Below, one piece after another: positions 14,308 through 26,662 of a stretch of DNA of 64,000 bases (position 1 is its first letter; every line of letters begins with the position of its first letter). The stretch is from Chamaelirium japonicum (lineage: Eukaryota; Streptophyta; Magnoliopsida; Liliales; Melanthiaceae), in contig CANTAL010000126.1 in NCBI GenBank assembly GCA_947650365.1, positions 310,001 through 374,000 on the forward strand. Direction: 5' to 3'. The notes under the pieces are model-generated. The model was not told the DNA's origin. It saw only the letters and a list, made by a program, of their open reading frames with translations, and searched no databases. The position numbers and the translations under genes are program-made.

Positions 14308-16532
14308 ACGAATGAATTAGAATGGATATATTCGTGCAAATGAATTAGAATGGATCGTATGAATGTATTAGAATGGATACATTTGTGCGAATGAATTAGA
14401 ATGGATCGTACGAATGAATTAGAATGGATCGTGCTAATGAATTAGAATTGATCGAACGAATGAATTAGCATGGATCGTGCTAATGAATTAGAATGGATCG
14501 TACGAATGAATTAGAATGGATCGTGCGAATGAATTAGAATGGATCGTACGAATGAATTAGAATGGATACATTTTTGCGAATGAATTAGAATGGATCGTAC
14601 GAATGAATTAGAAATGATCGTACGAATGAATTAGAATGGATATATTCGTGCAAATGAATTAGAATGGATCGTATGAATGTATTAGAATGGATCGTATGAG
14701 TGAATTAGAATGGATCGTATGAATGAATTAGAATGGATTGTATGAATGAATTAGAATGGATCGTATGAATGAATTAGAATGGATCGTGTGAATGAATTAG
14801 AATGGATCGGACGAATGAATTAGAATGGATCGTACGAATGAATTAGAATGGATCGTACGAATGAATTAGAATGGATCGTACGGATAAATTAGAATGGATA
14901 CATTCGTCCGAATGAATTAGAATGGATCATACGAATGAGTAAGAATGGATCGTACGAATGAAAAAGAATAGATTGTACGAATGAATTAGAATGGATCGTG
15001 CGAATGAATTAGAATGGATCATACGAATGAATTAGAATGGATCGTACGAATGAATTAGAATGGATCGTGCGAATGAATTCGAATGGATCATACGAATGAA
15101 TTAGAATGGATACCTTTGTACAAATGAATTAGAATGGATCGTATGAATGAATTAGAATGGATCGTATGAGTGAATTAGAATGGATAGTACGAATGAAGTA
15201 GAATGGATCGTATGAATGAATTAGAATGGATACATTCGTGCGAATGAATTAGAATGGATCATATGAATGAATTAGAATAGATTGTGCGAATGAATTAGAA
15301 TGGATCGTACGAATAAATTAGAATGGATACATTCGTGCGAATAAATTAGAATGGATCGTATGAATGAATTAGAATGTATCGTACGCATGGATTAGAATGG
15401 ATCCTACGAATGGATTAGAATGGATACCTTTGTGCATATGAATTAGAATGGATCGTATGAATGAATTAGAATGGATCGTAGAATGGATCGTACGAATGAA
15501 TTAGAATGAATTAGAATGGATCGTACGATTGAATTAGAATAGATCATAGGAATGAATTAGAATGGATCGTGCAAATGAATTAGAATGGATACATTCGTGC
15601 GAATGAATTAGAATGGATCGGACGAATGAATTAGAATGGATCGTACGAATGAGTAAGAATGGATCGTACGAATGAAATAGACTAGATCGTACGAATGAAT
15701 TAGAATGGATCGTACGAAGGAATTAGAATGGATCGTACGAATGAATTAGAATGGATATATTCATGTAAATGAATTAGAATGGATTGTATGAATGTATTAG
15801 AATGGATCGTATGAGTGAATTAGAATGGATCGTACGAATAAATTAGAATGGATCGTATGAATGGATACATTCGTGTGAATGAATTAGAATGGATCGTATG
15901 AATGAATTAGAATAGATTTTGTGAATGAATTAGAACTAATCGTACGAATGAATTAGAATGGATACGTTCGTGCGAATGAATTAGAATGAATTAGAATGGA
16001 TCGGACGAATGAATTAGAATGGATCATACGAATGAATTAGAATGGATCAAATGAATGAATTAGAATGGTTACATTCATGCGAATGAATTAGAATGGATCA
16101 TACGAATGGATTAGAATGGATCGTACAAATAGATTAGAATGGATACATTCGTGCGAATGAATTAGAATGGATCATACGAATAAGTAAGAATGGATCGTAC
16201 GAATGAAAAAGAATGGATTGTACGAATGAATTAGAATGGATCGTGCGAATGAATTTGAATGGATCGTACGAATGAATTAGAATGGATCGTGCTAATGAAT
16301 TAGAATTGATCGTACGAATGAAATAGAATGGATTGTACGAATAATTTAGAATGGATCGTACGAATAAATTAGAATGGATTATACGAATGATTTAGAATGG
16401 ATACTTTCGTGTGAATGAATTAGAATGGATCATACGAATGAGTAAGAATGGATCGTACGAATGAAATAGAATGGATTGTACGAATGAATTAGAATGGATT
16501 CGTACGAATGAATTAGAATGGATACATTCGTG
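14308..16532 (-). repeat. Reverse satellite block, 2.2 kb
   Basis: A long reverse block. From about 15,690 it matches 23,470 onward in the HOR, including the rare TTAGAACTAATCG monomer (15,931; partner 23,721). Its AATGGATACCTTTG variants near 15,105 and 15,425 are shared with 28,335 and 41,145. It ends at CATTCGTGCGATCCATTC. Confidence 0.9.
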
Positions 16533-16552
16533 CGATCCATTCTAATTCATTC

Positions 16553-16741
16553 ATACGATCTATTCTAATTCATTCATACAATCCATTCTAATTCTTTCAC
16601 ACGATCCATTCTAATTCATTCGTACGATCCATTCTAATTCATTCGCACAATCCATTCTATTTCATTCGTACGATCCACTCTTACTCATTGGTACGATCCA
16701 TTCTAATTCATTCGCACGAATGTATCCATTCTAATTCATTC
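16553..16741 (+). repeat. 189-bp octamer (seven 23-bp monomers and one 28-bp monomer), type example
   Basis: Eight monomers start at 16,553, 16,576, 16,599, 16,622, 16,645, 16,668, 16,691 and 16,714; the last is 28 bp. Their markers in order are: ATACGATCTATTC; ATACAATCC ending TTCTTTC; ACACGATCC; GTACGATCC; GCACAATCC ending TATTTC; CTCTTACTCATTG; GTACGATCC; and the GCACGAATGTATCC 28-mer. A second close copy is 18,137-18,325. Partial or rearranged copies occur near 19,860, 22,190, 24,335, 32,840 and 35,260. Reverse copies (AATGAGTAAG, AATGAAATAG, GTGTGAAAG, TTGTATGAATG, AATAGATCG) lie near 8,290, 10,690, 23,190 and 33,360. This is the second level of organisation above the monomer. Confidence 0.85.
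16714..16741 (+). repeat. 28-bp monomer variant, type example
   Basis: This form has five bases more than the 23-bp monomer at the boundary, reading GCACGAATGTATCC instead of GTACGATCC. With the preceding CATTC it makes CATTCGCACGAATG, two 6-bp arms around CA, so part of a reverse monomer start (CGAATG) sits inside a forward monomer. It is spread over the whole array in both orientations (reverse form ATACATTCGTGCGAATG). Confidence 0.92.
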
Positions 16742-17638
16742 GTACGAATCCATTCTAATTCATTCGTACAATCTATTCTATTTCATTCGTACGATCCATT
16801 CTTTCTCATTGTATGATCCATTCTAATTCATTCGGATGAATGTATCCATTCTAATTTATTCGTACGATCCATTCTAATTCATTCGTACGATCCATTCTAA
16901 TTTATTCGTACGATCCATTCTAATTCATTCGACCGATCCATTCTAATTCATTCGCACGAATGTATCCATTCTAATTCATTCGTACGATCCATTCTAATTC
17001 ATTCGTACGATCCATTCTAATTAATTCGTAAGATCCATTCTAATTCATTCGTACGATCCATTTTAATTCATTCGTACGAACCATTCTAATTCCTTCGTAC
17101 GATCCATTCTAGTTCATTCGTACGATCCATTCTAATTCCTTCGTACGATCCATTCTAATTCATTCGTACGATCCTTTCTAATTCATTCGCGCAATCTATT
17201 TTAATTCATTCGTACGATCCATTCTAATTCATTCGTACGATCCATTCTAATTCATTCGCACGATCCATTCTAATTCATTCGCGCAATCTATTCTAATTCA
17301 TTCGCATGATCCATTCTAATTCATTCGTACGATCCATTCAAATTCTTTCACACGATCCATTCTAATTCATTCGTACGATCCATTCTAATTCATTCGTACG
17401 ATCTATTCTAATTCATTCGTACGATCCATTCTAATTCATTCGTACGATCCATTCTAATTCCTTCGTACGATCCATTCTAATTCATTCATACAATCCATTC
17501 TAATTCTTTCACACGATCTATTCTAATTCATTCGTACGATCCATTCTAATTTATTCGTGCAATCCATTCTATTTCATTCGTACGATCCATTCTTACTCAT
17601 TCGTACGATCCATTCTAATTCATTCACACGAATGTATC

Positions 17639-17652
17639 CATTCGTACGAATG
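17639..17652. repeat. 14-bp perfect palindrome at an orientation switch
   Basis: CATTCGTACGAATG is fully self-complementary. A forward monomer ends and a reverse monomer begins around a shared CGTACG core, so the switch itself costs no sequence. Confidence 0.9.
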
Positions 17653-17884
17653 AACTAGAATAGATTGTACGAATGAATTAGAATGGATCGTACGAATGAA
17701 TTAGAATGGATCGTACGAAGGAATTAGAATGGATCGTACGAATGAATTAGAGTAGATTGTACGAATAAATTAGAATAGATCGTACGAATGAATTAGAATG
17801 GATCGTACGAAGGAATGAATTAGAATGGATCGTACGAATGAATTAGAATGGATCCACCGAATGAGTTAGAATGGATCATACGAA
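17645..17884 (-). repeat. Short reverse satellite block
   Basis: About ten reverse monomers. A matching short reverse block with the same start (CGTACGAATGAA, AATAGATTG) lies at 30,792 in the HOR. Confidence 0.88.
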
Positions 17885-18330
17885 TGATCCATTCAAATTC
17901 ATTCATACGATCCATTCTAATTCATTTGCACGAATATATCCATTCTAATTCCTTCGTACGATCCATTCTAATTCCTTCGTACGATCCATTCTAATTCCTT
18001 CGTACGATCCATTCTAATTCCTTCGTACGATCCATTCTATTTCATTCGTATGATCCATTCTAATTCCTTCGTACGATCCATTCTAATTCCTTCGTATCCA
18101 TTCTAATTCACTCATACGATCCATTCTAATTCATTCATACGATCTATTCTAATTCATTCATACAATCCATTCTAATTCTTTCACACGATCCATTCTAATT
18201 CATTCGTACGATCCATTCTAATTCATTCGCACAGTCCATTCTGTTTCATTCGTACGATCCATTCTTACTCATTGGTACGATCCATTCTAATTCATTCGTA
18301 CGAATGTAACTATTCTAATGAATGTATCCA
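17885..18330 (+). repeat. Forward block with TTCCTTCG cluster and octamer
   Basis: The first half (TTTGCACGAATATATCC, then serial TTCCTTCG monomers) matches about 720-910 and 32,640-32,790. The second half is an octamer (18,137-18,325). It ends at TCCATAATGGA, the same switch as at 33,005. Confidence 0.9.
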
Positions 18331-18811
18331 TAATGGATAATACGAATGAGTAAGAATGGATCGTACGAATGAAATAGAATGGATTGTGTGCGAATGAATT
18401 AGAATGGATCGGACGAATGAATTAGAATGGATCGTACGAATGAATTAGAATGGATCGTACGAATGAATTAGAATGGATCGTACGAATAAATTAGAATGGA
18501 TACATTCGTCCGAATGAATTAGAATGGATCATACGAATGAGTAAGATTGGATCGTACGAATGAAATAGAATAGATTGTACGAATGAATTAGAATGGATTC
18601 GTACGAATGAATTAGAATGGATATATTCGTGCGAACGAATTAGAATGGATCGTACCAATGAGTAAGAATGGATCGTACGAATGAAATAGAATGGATTGTG
18701 CGAATGAATTAGAATGGATCATACGAACGAATTAGAATGGATCGTGTGAAAGAATTAGAATAGATTGTATGAATGAATTAGAATAGATCGTATGAATGAA
18801 TTAGAATGGAT
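18331..18811 (-). repeat. Reverse satellite block, 0.5 kb
   Basis: Matches 33,005-33,490 in order (AATGAGTAAG, AATGAAATAG, CGTCCGAATG, GGATTCGTACG, GTACCAATGAG, GTGTGAAAG). It then leads into the 18,812 forward module, whereas the HOR copy stays reverse. Confidence 0.9.
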
Positions 18812-21424
18812 CGCACGAATGTATCCATTCTTATTCATTCATACGAAACCATTCTAATTCATTCGTACAATCCATTCTATTTCATTCGTACGATCCATTC
18901 TTACTCATTCGTATGATCCATTCTAATTCATTCGCACGAATGTATCCATTCTAAATCATTCATACGATCCATTCTAATTCATTCGTACGATCCATTCTAA
19001 ATCATTCGTACAATCCATTCTATTTCATTCGTACGATCAATTCTAATTCATTAGCACGATCCATTCTAATTCATTCATACGATCCATTCAAATTCATTCG
19101 CACGATCCATTCTAATTCATTCGTACAATCCATTCTATTTCATTCGTACGATCCATTCTTACTCATTCGTATGATCCATTCTAATTCATTCGCACGAATG
19201 TATCCATTCTAATCCATTCGTACGATCCATTCTAATCCATTCGTACGATCCATTCTAATTCATTCGCATGAATGTAACCATTCTAATTCATTCATTTGAT
19301 CTATTCTAATTCATTCGTACAATCCATTCTAATCCATTCGTACGATCCATTCTAATCCATTCGTACGATCCATTCTAATTCATTCGTAAGATCCATTCTA
19401 ATTCATTCGTACGATCCATTCTAATTCATTCGTACGATCCATTCTAATTCATTCGCACGAATGTATCCATTCTAGTTCATTCGTACGATCCATTCTAGTT
19501 CATTCGTACGATCCATTCTAATTCATTCGTACGATCCATTCTAATTCATTCGCACGATCCATTCTAATTCATTCGTATGATCCATTCTAATTCATTCATA
19601 CGATCCAATCTAATTCATTCGTCCGATCCATTCTAATTCATTCGCACAAATGTATCCATTCTAATTCATTCGTACGATCCATTCTAATTCATTCGTATGA
19701 TCCATTCTAATTCATTCGCACGAATGTATCCATTCTAAATCATTCGTACGATCCATTCTAATTTATTCGTACGATCCATTCTAAATCATTCGTATAATCC
19801 ATTCTATTTCATTCGTACGATCCATTCTAATTCATTCGTACGATCCATTCTAATTCATTTATACGATCTATTCTAATTCATTCATACAATCCATTCTAAT
19901 TCTTTCACACGATCCATTCTAATTCATTCGTACGATCCATTCTTACTCATTGGTACGATTCATTATAATTCATTCGCACGAATGTATCCATTCTAATTCA
20001 TTCGTATGAATCCATTCTAATTCATTCGTACAATCCATTCTATTTCATTCGTACGATCCATTCTTACTCATTCGTATGATCCGTTCTAATTCATTCGCAC
20101 GAATGTATCCATTCTAAATCATTCGTACGATCTATTCTAATTAATTCCTACGATCGATTCTAAATCATTCGTACAATCCATTCTATTTCATACGTACGAT
20201 CAATTCTAATTCATTAGCACGATCCATTCTAATTCATTCGTACGATCCATTCAAATTCATTCGCACGATCCATTCTAATTCATTCGTACAATCCATTCTA
20301 TTTCATTCGTACGATCCATTCTTACTCATTCGTATGATCCATTCTAATTCATTCGCACGAATGTATCCATTCTAATCCATTCGTACGATCCATTCTAATC
20401 CATTCGTACGATCCATTCTAATTCATTCGCATGAATGTAACCATTCTAATTCATTCATTTGATCCATTCTAATTCATTCGTACGATCCATTCTAATTCAT
20501 TCGTCCGATCCATTCTAATTCATTCGCACGAATGTATCCATTCTAAACCATTCATACGATCCATTCTAATTTATTCGTATGATCCATTCTAATTCATTCG
20601 TAAGATCCATTCTAATTCATTCGTACGATCCATTCTAATTCATTCGTAAGATCCATTCTAATTCATTCGTACGATCCATTCTAATTCATTCGTACGATCC
20701 ATTTTAATTCATTCGCACGAATGTATCCATTCTAGTTCATTCGTACGATCCATTCTAATTCATTCGTACGATCCATTCTAATTCATTCGCACAATCCATT
20801 CTAATTCATTCGTACGATCCATTCTAAATCATTCATACGATCCATTCTAATTCATTCGTACGATCCATTCTAATTCATTCGCACAAATGTATCCATTCTA
20901 ATTCATTCGTACGATCCATTCTAATTCATTCGCACGATCCATTCTAATTCATTCGTATGATTCATTCTAATTCTTTCACACGATCCATTCTAATTCATTC
21001 GTACGATCCATTCTAATTCATTCGCACGATCCATTCTAATTCATTCGTACGATCCATTCTAATTCATTCTACGATCCATTCTAATTCATTCGTACGATCC
21101 ATTCTTATTCACTCGCACAAATGTATCCATTCTAATTCATTCGTACGATCCATTCTAATTCATTCGCACGATCCATTCTAATTCATTCGTACGATCCATT
21201 CTAATTCATTCGCACGATCTGTTCTTATTCATTCGCACAATCCATTCTAATTCATTCGCACGAATGTATCCATTCTAATTCATTCTTACGATCCATTCTA
21301 ATTCATTTGTACGATCCATTCTAATTCATTCGTATGATCCATTCTAAATAATTCGTATGATCCATTCTACTTCATTCGTACGATCCATTCTAATTCATTC
21401 ATACAATCCATTCTAATTCATTCG
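18812..21424 (+). repeat. Forward satellite block across the HOR left edge
   Basis: 2.6 kb of forward monomers. 18,812-19,300 and 19,975-20,463 are tandem copies of the CTATTTC/CTTACTC/CTAAATC module at an offset of exactly 1,163 bp. The 21,960-bp HOR begins near 20,401, inside the second copy, with no change of orientation there. The block ends inside CATTCGTGCGAATG. Confidence 0.9.
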
Positions 21425-21802
21425 TGCGAATGAATTACAATGGATCGTACGAATTAATTAGAATGGATCATACGAATGAATTAGAATGGATCATACGAAT
21501 GAGTAAGAATGGATCGTACGAATGAATTAGAATTGATCGTACGAATGAATTAGAATGGATCGTACGAATAAATTAGAATGGATACATTCGTCCGAATGAA
21601 TTAGAATGGATCATACGAATGAGTAAGAATGGATCGTACGAATGAAATAGAATAGATTGTACGAATGAATTAGAATGGATCCTACGAATGAATTAGAATG
21701 GATCGTGTGAAAGTATTAGAATGGATTGTATGAATGAATTAGAATGGATTGTATGAATGAATTAGAATGGATCGTGCGAATGAATTCGAATGGATCGTAC
21801 GA
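21425..21802 (-). repeat. Reverse satellite block, 0.4 kb
   Basis: Carries AATGAGTAAG twice, AATGAAATAG, CCTACG and GTGTGAAAG. It then reaches the GAATTC junction also used at 10,860, 29,070 and 41,853. The copy-2 partner is 43,385-43,762. Confidence 0.9.
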
Positions 21803-22950
21803 ATTCATTTTAATTCATTCATACAATCCATTCTAATTCTTTCACACGTTCCATTCTAATTCATTCGTACGTTCCATTCTAATTCATTAGCACGATCCAT
21901 GCTAATTCATTCGTTCGATCAATTCTAATTCATTAGCACAATCCATTCTAATTCATTCGTACGATCCATTCTAATTCATTCGCACGATCCATTCTAATTC
22001 ATTCATAGGATCCATTCTTATTCATTCATACGATCTATTCTAATTCTTTCGCACGAATGTATCCATTCTAATTCATTCGCACGAATGTATCCATTCTAAT
22101 TCATTTTTACGATCCATTCTAATTCATTCGTACGATCCATTCGAATTCATTCGCACGATCCATTCTAATTCATTCATATGATCCATTCTAATTCATTCAT
22201 ACAATCCATTCTAATTCTTTCACACGATCCATTCTAATTCATTCGTATGATCCATTCTAATTCATTCGTACAATCCATTCTATTTCATTCGTGCGATCCA
22301 TTCTTACTCATTCGTATGATCCATTCTAATTCATTCATATGATCCATTCTAATTCAGTCGTACGATTTATTCTAATTCATTCGTACGATCCATTCTAATT
22401 CATTCGCACGATCCATTCTAATTCATTCATACGATCCATTCTAATTCATTCATACGATCCATTCTAATTCATTCCTACAATCCATTCTAATTCATTCGCC
22501 CGATCCATTCTAATTCATTCATACGATCCATTCTATTCGAATGGATCATGCGATCCATTCGAATTCATTCGCACGATCCATTCTAATTCATTCATACGAT
22601 CCATTCTAATTTATTCATACAATGCATTCTAATTCTTTCACACGATCCATTCTAATTCATTCGTACGATCCATTCTAATTCATTCGTACAATCCATTCTA
22701 TTTCATTTGTACGATCCATTCTTACTCATTCGTATGATCCATTCTAATTCATTCGTACGATCCATTCTAATTCATTCGTACGATTCATTCTAATTCATTC
22801 GTACAATCCATTCTATTTCATTCGTACGATCCATTCTTACTCATTCGTATGATCCATTCTAATTCATTCACACGAATGTATCCATTCTAATTCATTCATA
22901 CAATCCATTCTAATTCATTCCGTACGATCCATTCTAATTCATTCGTACGA
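21803..22950 (+). repeat. Forward satellite block, 1.1 kb, with a micro-inversion
   Basis: Opens with the TTAGCACG / CATGCTAATTC / CGTTCGATCAATTC trimer. At 22,535-22,551 a partial reverse monomer (CGAATGGATCATG) interrupts the forward run. The block ends at the centre of a 60-bp palindrome. Copy-2 partner: 43,763-44,910. Confidence 0.9.
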
Positions 22951-22980
22951 TCGTACGAATGAATTAGAATGGATCGTACG
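22921..22980. repeat. 60-bp perfect palindrome without spacer
   Basis: The centre lies between 22,950 and 22,951 (GTACGATCGTAC). The 30-base left arm, more than one full forward monomer, is the exact reverse complement of the right arm. Beyond it the symmetry continues after a one-base insertion (C at 22,920). This is the longest exact head-to-head joint I found at any switch. Confidence 0.95.
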
Positions 22981-24312
22981 AATGAATTAGAATAGATTGT
23001 GCGAATGAATTAGAATGGATCGTACGAATGAATTAGAATGGATCGTACGAATGAATTAGAATGGATCAAACGAATGAGTAAGAATGGATCGTACGAATGA
23101 ATTAGAATGGATCGTACGAATGAATTAGAATGGATCGTACGATTAAATTAGAATGGATACATTCGTCCGAATGAATTAGAATGGATCATACGAATGAGTA
23201 AGAATGGATCGTACGAATGAAATAGAATAGATTGTACGAATGAATTAGAATGGATCCTACGAATGAATTAGAATGGATCGTGTGAAAGAATTAGAATGGA
23301 TTGTATGAATGAATTAGAATAGATCGTATGAATGAATTAGAATTGATCGTACGAATGAAATAGAATGGATTGTACGAATGATTTAGAATGGATCGTACGA
23401 ATGAATTAGAATGGATCGTACGAATGATTTAGAATGGATACATTCGTGCGAATGAATTAGAATAGATCGTACGAATGAATTAGAATGGATCGTACGAAGG
23501 AATTAGAATGGATCGTACGAATGAATTAGAATGGATATATTCGTGCAAATGAATTAGAATGGATCGTATGAATGAATTAGAATGGATCGTATGAGTGAAT
23601 TAGAATGGATCGTACGAATGAATTAGAATGGATCGTACGAATGAATTAGAATGGATACATTCGTGTGAATGAATTAGAATGGATCGTATGAATGAATTAG
23701 AATAGATTTTGTGAATAAATTAGAACTAATCGTACGAATGAATTAGAATGGATACGTTCGTGCGAATGAATTAGAATGGATCGGACGAATGAATTAGAAA
23801 GGATCGTACGAATGAATTAGAATGGATCAAATGAATGAATTAGAATGGTTACATTCATGCGAATGAATTAGAATGGATCGTACGAATGGATTAGAATGGA
23901 TCGTACGAATGGATTAGAATGGATACATTCGTGCGAATGAATTTGAATGGATCATACGAATGAGTAAGAATGGATCGTACGAATGTAATAGAATGGATTG
24001 TACGAATGAATTAGAATGGATCGTGCGAATGAATTTGAATGGATCGTACGAATGAATTAGAATGGATCGTGCTAATGAATTAGAATTGATCGTACGAATG
24101 AAATAGAATGGATTGTACGAATGATTTAGAATGAATCGTACGAATGAATTAGAATGGATCGTACGAATGATTTAGAATGGATACATTCGTGCGAATGAAT
24201 TAGTATGGATCATACGAATGACTAAGAATGGATCGTACGAATGAAATAGAATGGATTGTACGAATGAATTAGAATGGATTCGTACGAATGAATTAGAATG
24301 GATACATTCGTG
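22951..24312 (-). repeat. Reverse satellite block, 1.4 kb
   Basis: From about 23,470 it repeats 15,690-16,532 of the left flank, including the rare TTAGAACTAATCG monomer, but with small length differences (offset 7,790 falling to 7,780). It ends at CATTCGTGCGATCC. Copy-2 partner: 44,911-46,272. Confidence 0.9.
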
Positions 24313-25301
24313 CGATCCATTCTAATTCATTCATACGATCTATTCTAATTCATTCATACAATCCATTCTAATTCTTTCACACGATCCATTCTAATTCATT
24401 CGTATGATCCGTATGATCCAGTCTAATTTATTCGCACAATCCATTCTATTTCATTCGTACGATCCATTCTTACTCATTGGTACGATCCATTCTAATTCAT
24501 TCGCACGAATGTATCCATTCTAATTCATTCGTACGAATCCATTCTAATTCATTCGTACAATCTATTCTATTTCATTCGTACGATCCATTCTTACTCATTC
24601 GTATGATCCATTCTAATTCATTCGGATGAATGTAACTATTCTAATTTATTCGTACGATCCATTCTAATTCATTCGTACGATCCATTCTAATTCATTCATA
24701 CGATCCATTCTAATTCCTTCGTACGATCCATTCTAATTCATTCGCACGATCCATTCTAATTCATTCATAGGATCCATTCTAATTCATTCATACGATCTAT
24801 TTAATTCTTTCACACGAATGTATCCATTCTAATTCATTCGCATGAATGTATCCATTCTAATTCATTCGTACGATCCATTCTAATTCATTCGTACGATCCA
24901 TTCTAATTCATTCGTACGATCCATTCTAATTCGTTCATACGATCTATTCTAATTCATTCATACAATCCATTCTAATTCTTTCACACGATCCATTCTAATT
25001 CATTCGTACGATCCATTCTAATTCATTCGTACGGTCCATTCTAATTCATTCGTACGATCCATTTTAATTTATTCGCACGAATGTATCCATTCTAATTTAT
25101 TCGTACGATCCATTCTAATTCATTCGCACAATCTATTCTAATTCATTCATACGATCCATTCTAATTCATTCGCACGAATTATTCTAATTCATTTGTAAGA
25201 TCCATTCTAATTCATTCGTACGATCCATTCTAATTCATTCGTACAATCCATTCTAATTCATTAATATGATCCATTCTAATTCATTCGTACGATCCATTCT
25301 A
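24313..25301 (+). repeat. Forward satellite block, 1.0 kb
   Basis: The octamer at its start contains a duplicated part-monomer (GATCCGTATGATCCAGTC near 24,405) that is absent from the 16,553 octamer. The block ends in ATTCTAATGAATTAGAAT, an 8-bp inverted repeat with a 2-bp spacer. Copy-2 partner: 46,273-47,261. Confidence 0.9.
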
Positions 25302-26112
25302 ATGAATTAGAATTGATCGTACGAATGAAATAGAATGGATTGCACGAATGATTTAGAATGGATCGTACGAATGAATTAGAATGGATCGTGTGAAACAATT
25401 AGAATGGATTGTATGAATGAATTAGAATGGATCGTACGAATGAATTAGAATGGATCGTACGAAGGAATTAGAATGGATCGTACGAATGTATTAGAATGGA
25501 TCGTACGAATGAATTAGAATAGATCGTACGAATGAATTAGAATGGATCATACGAATGAGTAAGAATGGATCGTACGAATGAAATAGAATGGATTGTACGA
25601 ATGAATTAGAATGGATACATTCGTGCGAATGAATTAGAATGGATCGTACGAAATAATTAGAATGGATCGTACGACTGAATTAGAATGGATCGTATGAATG
25701 AATTAGAATGCATCATACGAAAGAATTAGAATGGATATATTCGTGCGAATGAATTAGAATGGATCGTACGAATGAATTAGACTGGATCGTACGAATGAAT
25801 TTGAATGGATACATTTGTGCGAATGAATCTAAATGGATTTTATGAATGAATTACAATGGATCTACGAATGAATTAGAATGGATCGTACGAATGAATTAGA
25901 ATTGATCAAATGAATGAATTAGAATGGTTACATTCATGCGAATGAATTAGAATGAATCGTACGAATGGATTAGAATGGATCGTATGAGTGAATTAGAATG
26001 GATACGAAGGAATTAGAATGGATCGTACGAAGGAATTAGAATGGATCATACGAATGAAATAGAATGGATCGTACGAAGGAATTAGAATGGATTGTACGAA
26101 GGAATTAGAATG
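25302..26112 (-). repeat. Reverse satellite block, 0.8 kb
   Basis: Contains the marker series GCATCATACGAAAG, TTAGACTGG, AATCTAAATGG also seen at 2,665 and 13,010, and ACGAAGGAATTAG monomers near its right end. Copy-2 partner: 47,262-48,072. Confidence 0.9.
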
Positions 26113-26662
26113 CATTCGTATGATCCATTCTAATTCATTCGGACGAATGTATTCATTCTAATTTATTCGTACGATCCATTCTAATTCATTCGTACGATCC
26201 ATTCTAATTCATTCGTACGATCCATTCTTACTCATTCGTATGATACATTCTTATTCATTCGTACGATCCATTCTAATTCATTCGCACGAATGTATCCATT
26301 CGATTCGTACGATCCATTCATACGACCCATTCTAATTCATTCATACAATCCATTCTAATTCTTTCACATGATCCATTCTATTTCATTCGTACGATCAATT
26401 CTATTCCATTCGTATGATCCATTCTAATTCATTCGTACGATCCATTCTAATTCATTCTAATTCATTCGTACGATCCATTCTACGATCCATTCAAATTCAT
26501 TTGTATCCATTCTATTTCATTCGCACGATCCATTCTAATTTATTCGCGCAATCTATTCTAATTCATTCGTACGATCCATTCTAAATCATTCGTACGATCC
26601 ATTCTAATTCATTCATACAATCCAGTCTAATTTATTCGTACGAATGTATCCATTCTAATTCA
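26113..26662 (+). repeat. Forward satellite block with rearranged monomers
   Basis: Near 26,447-26,490 there is an extra half-monomer (TTCATTCTAATTCATTC) followed by a shortened one (ATTCTACGATCC). The same rare pair recurs at about 31,991-32,040. Copy-2 partner: 48,073-48,622. Confidence 0.88.

Larger units (their letters stand above)
16533..17644 (+). repeat. Forward satellite block, 1.1 kb
   Basis: Opens with a complete 189-bp octamer (16,553-16,741). Its first about 360 bp match 24,313-24,690 in the HOR. It also holds two CATTCGCGCAATC monomers (about 17,180 and 17,275), a marker shared with 421 and 32,328. It ends in a perfect 14-bp palindrome. Confidence 0.9.
1..20400. repeat. Left flank of the HOR: mosaic of satellite blocks
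   Basis: These 20.4 kb use the same monomers and variant modules as the HOR to the right, but in other orders and without a matching 21,960-bp period in view. I place 22 orientation switches here, and about 12.6 kb is in reverse orientation. Modules shared with the HOR include about 400-910 (matching about 32,310-32,790 at an offset of 31,907) and about 15,690-16,900 (matching about 23,470-24,690). Local tandem module copies are seen at 2,990-3,600 with 5,640-6,280 (offset about 2,679) and at 18,812-19,300 with 19,975-20,463 (offset 1,163). The last pair crosses the HOR edge. This is either an older, less homogenised part of the array or part of a different, longer HOR whose partner copy lies outside the window. 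Confidence 0.85.
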
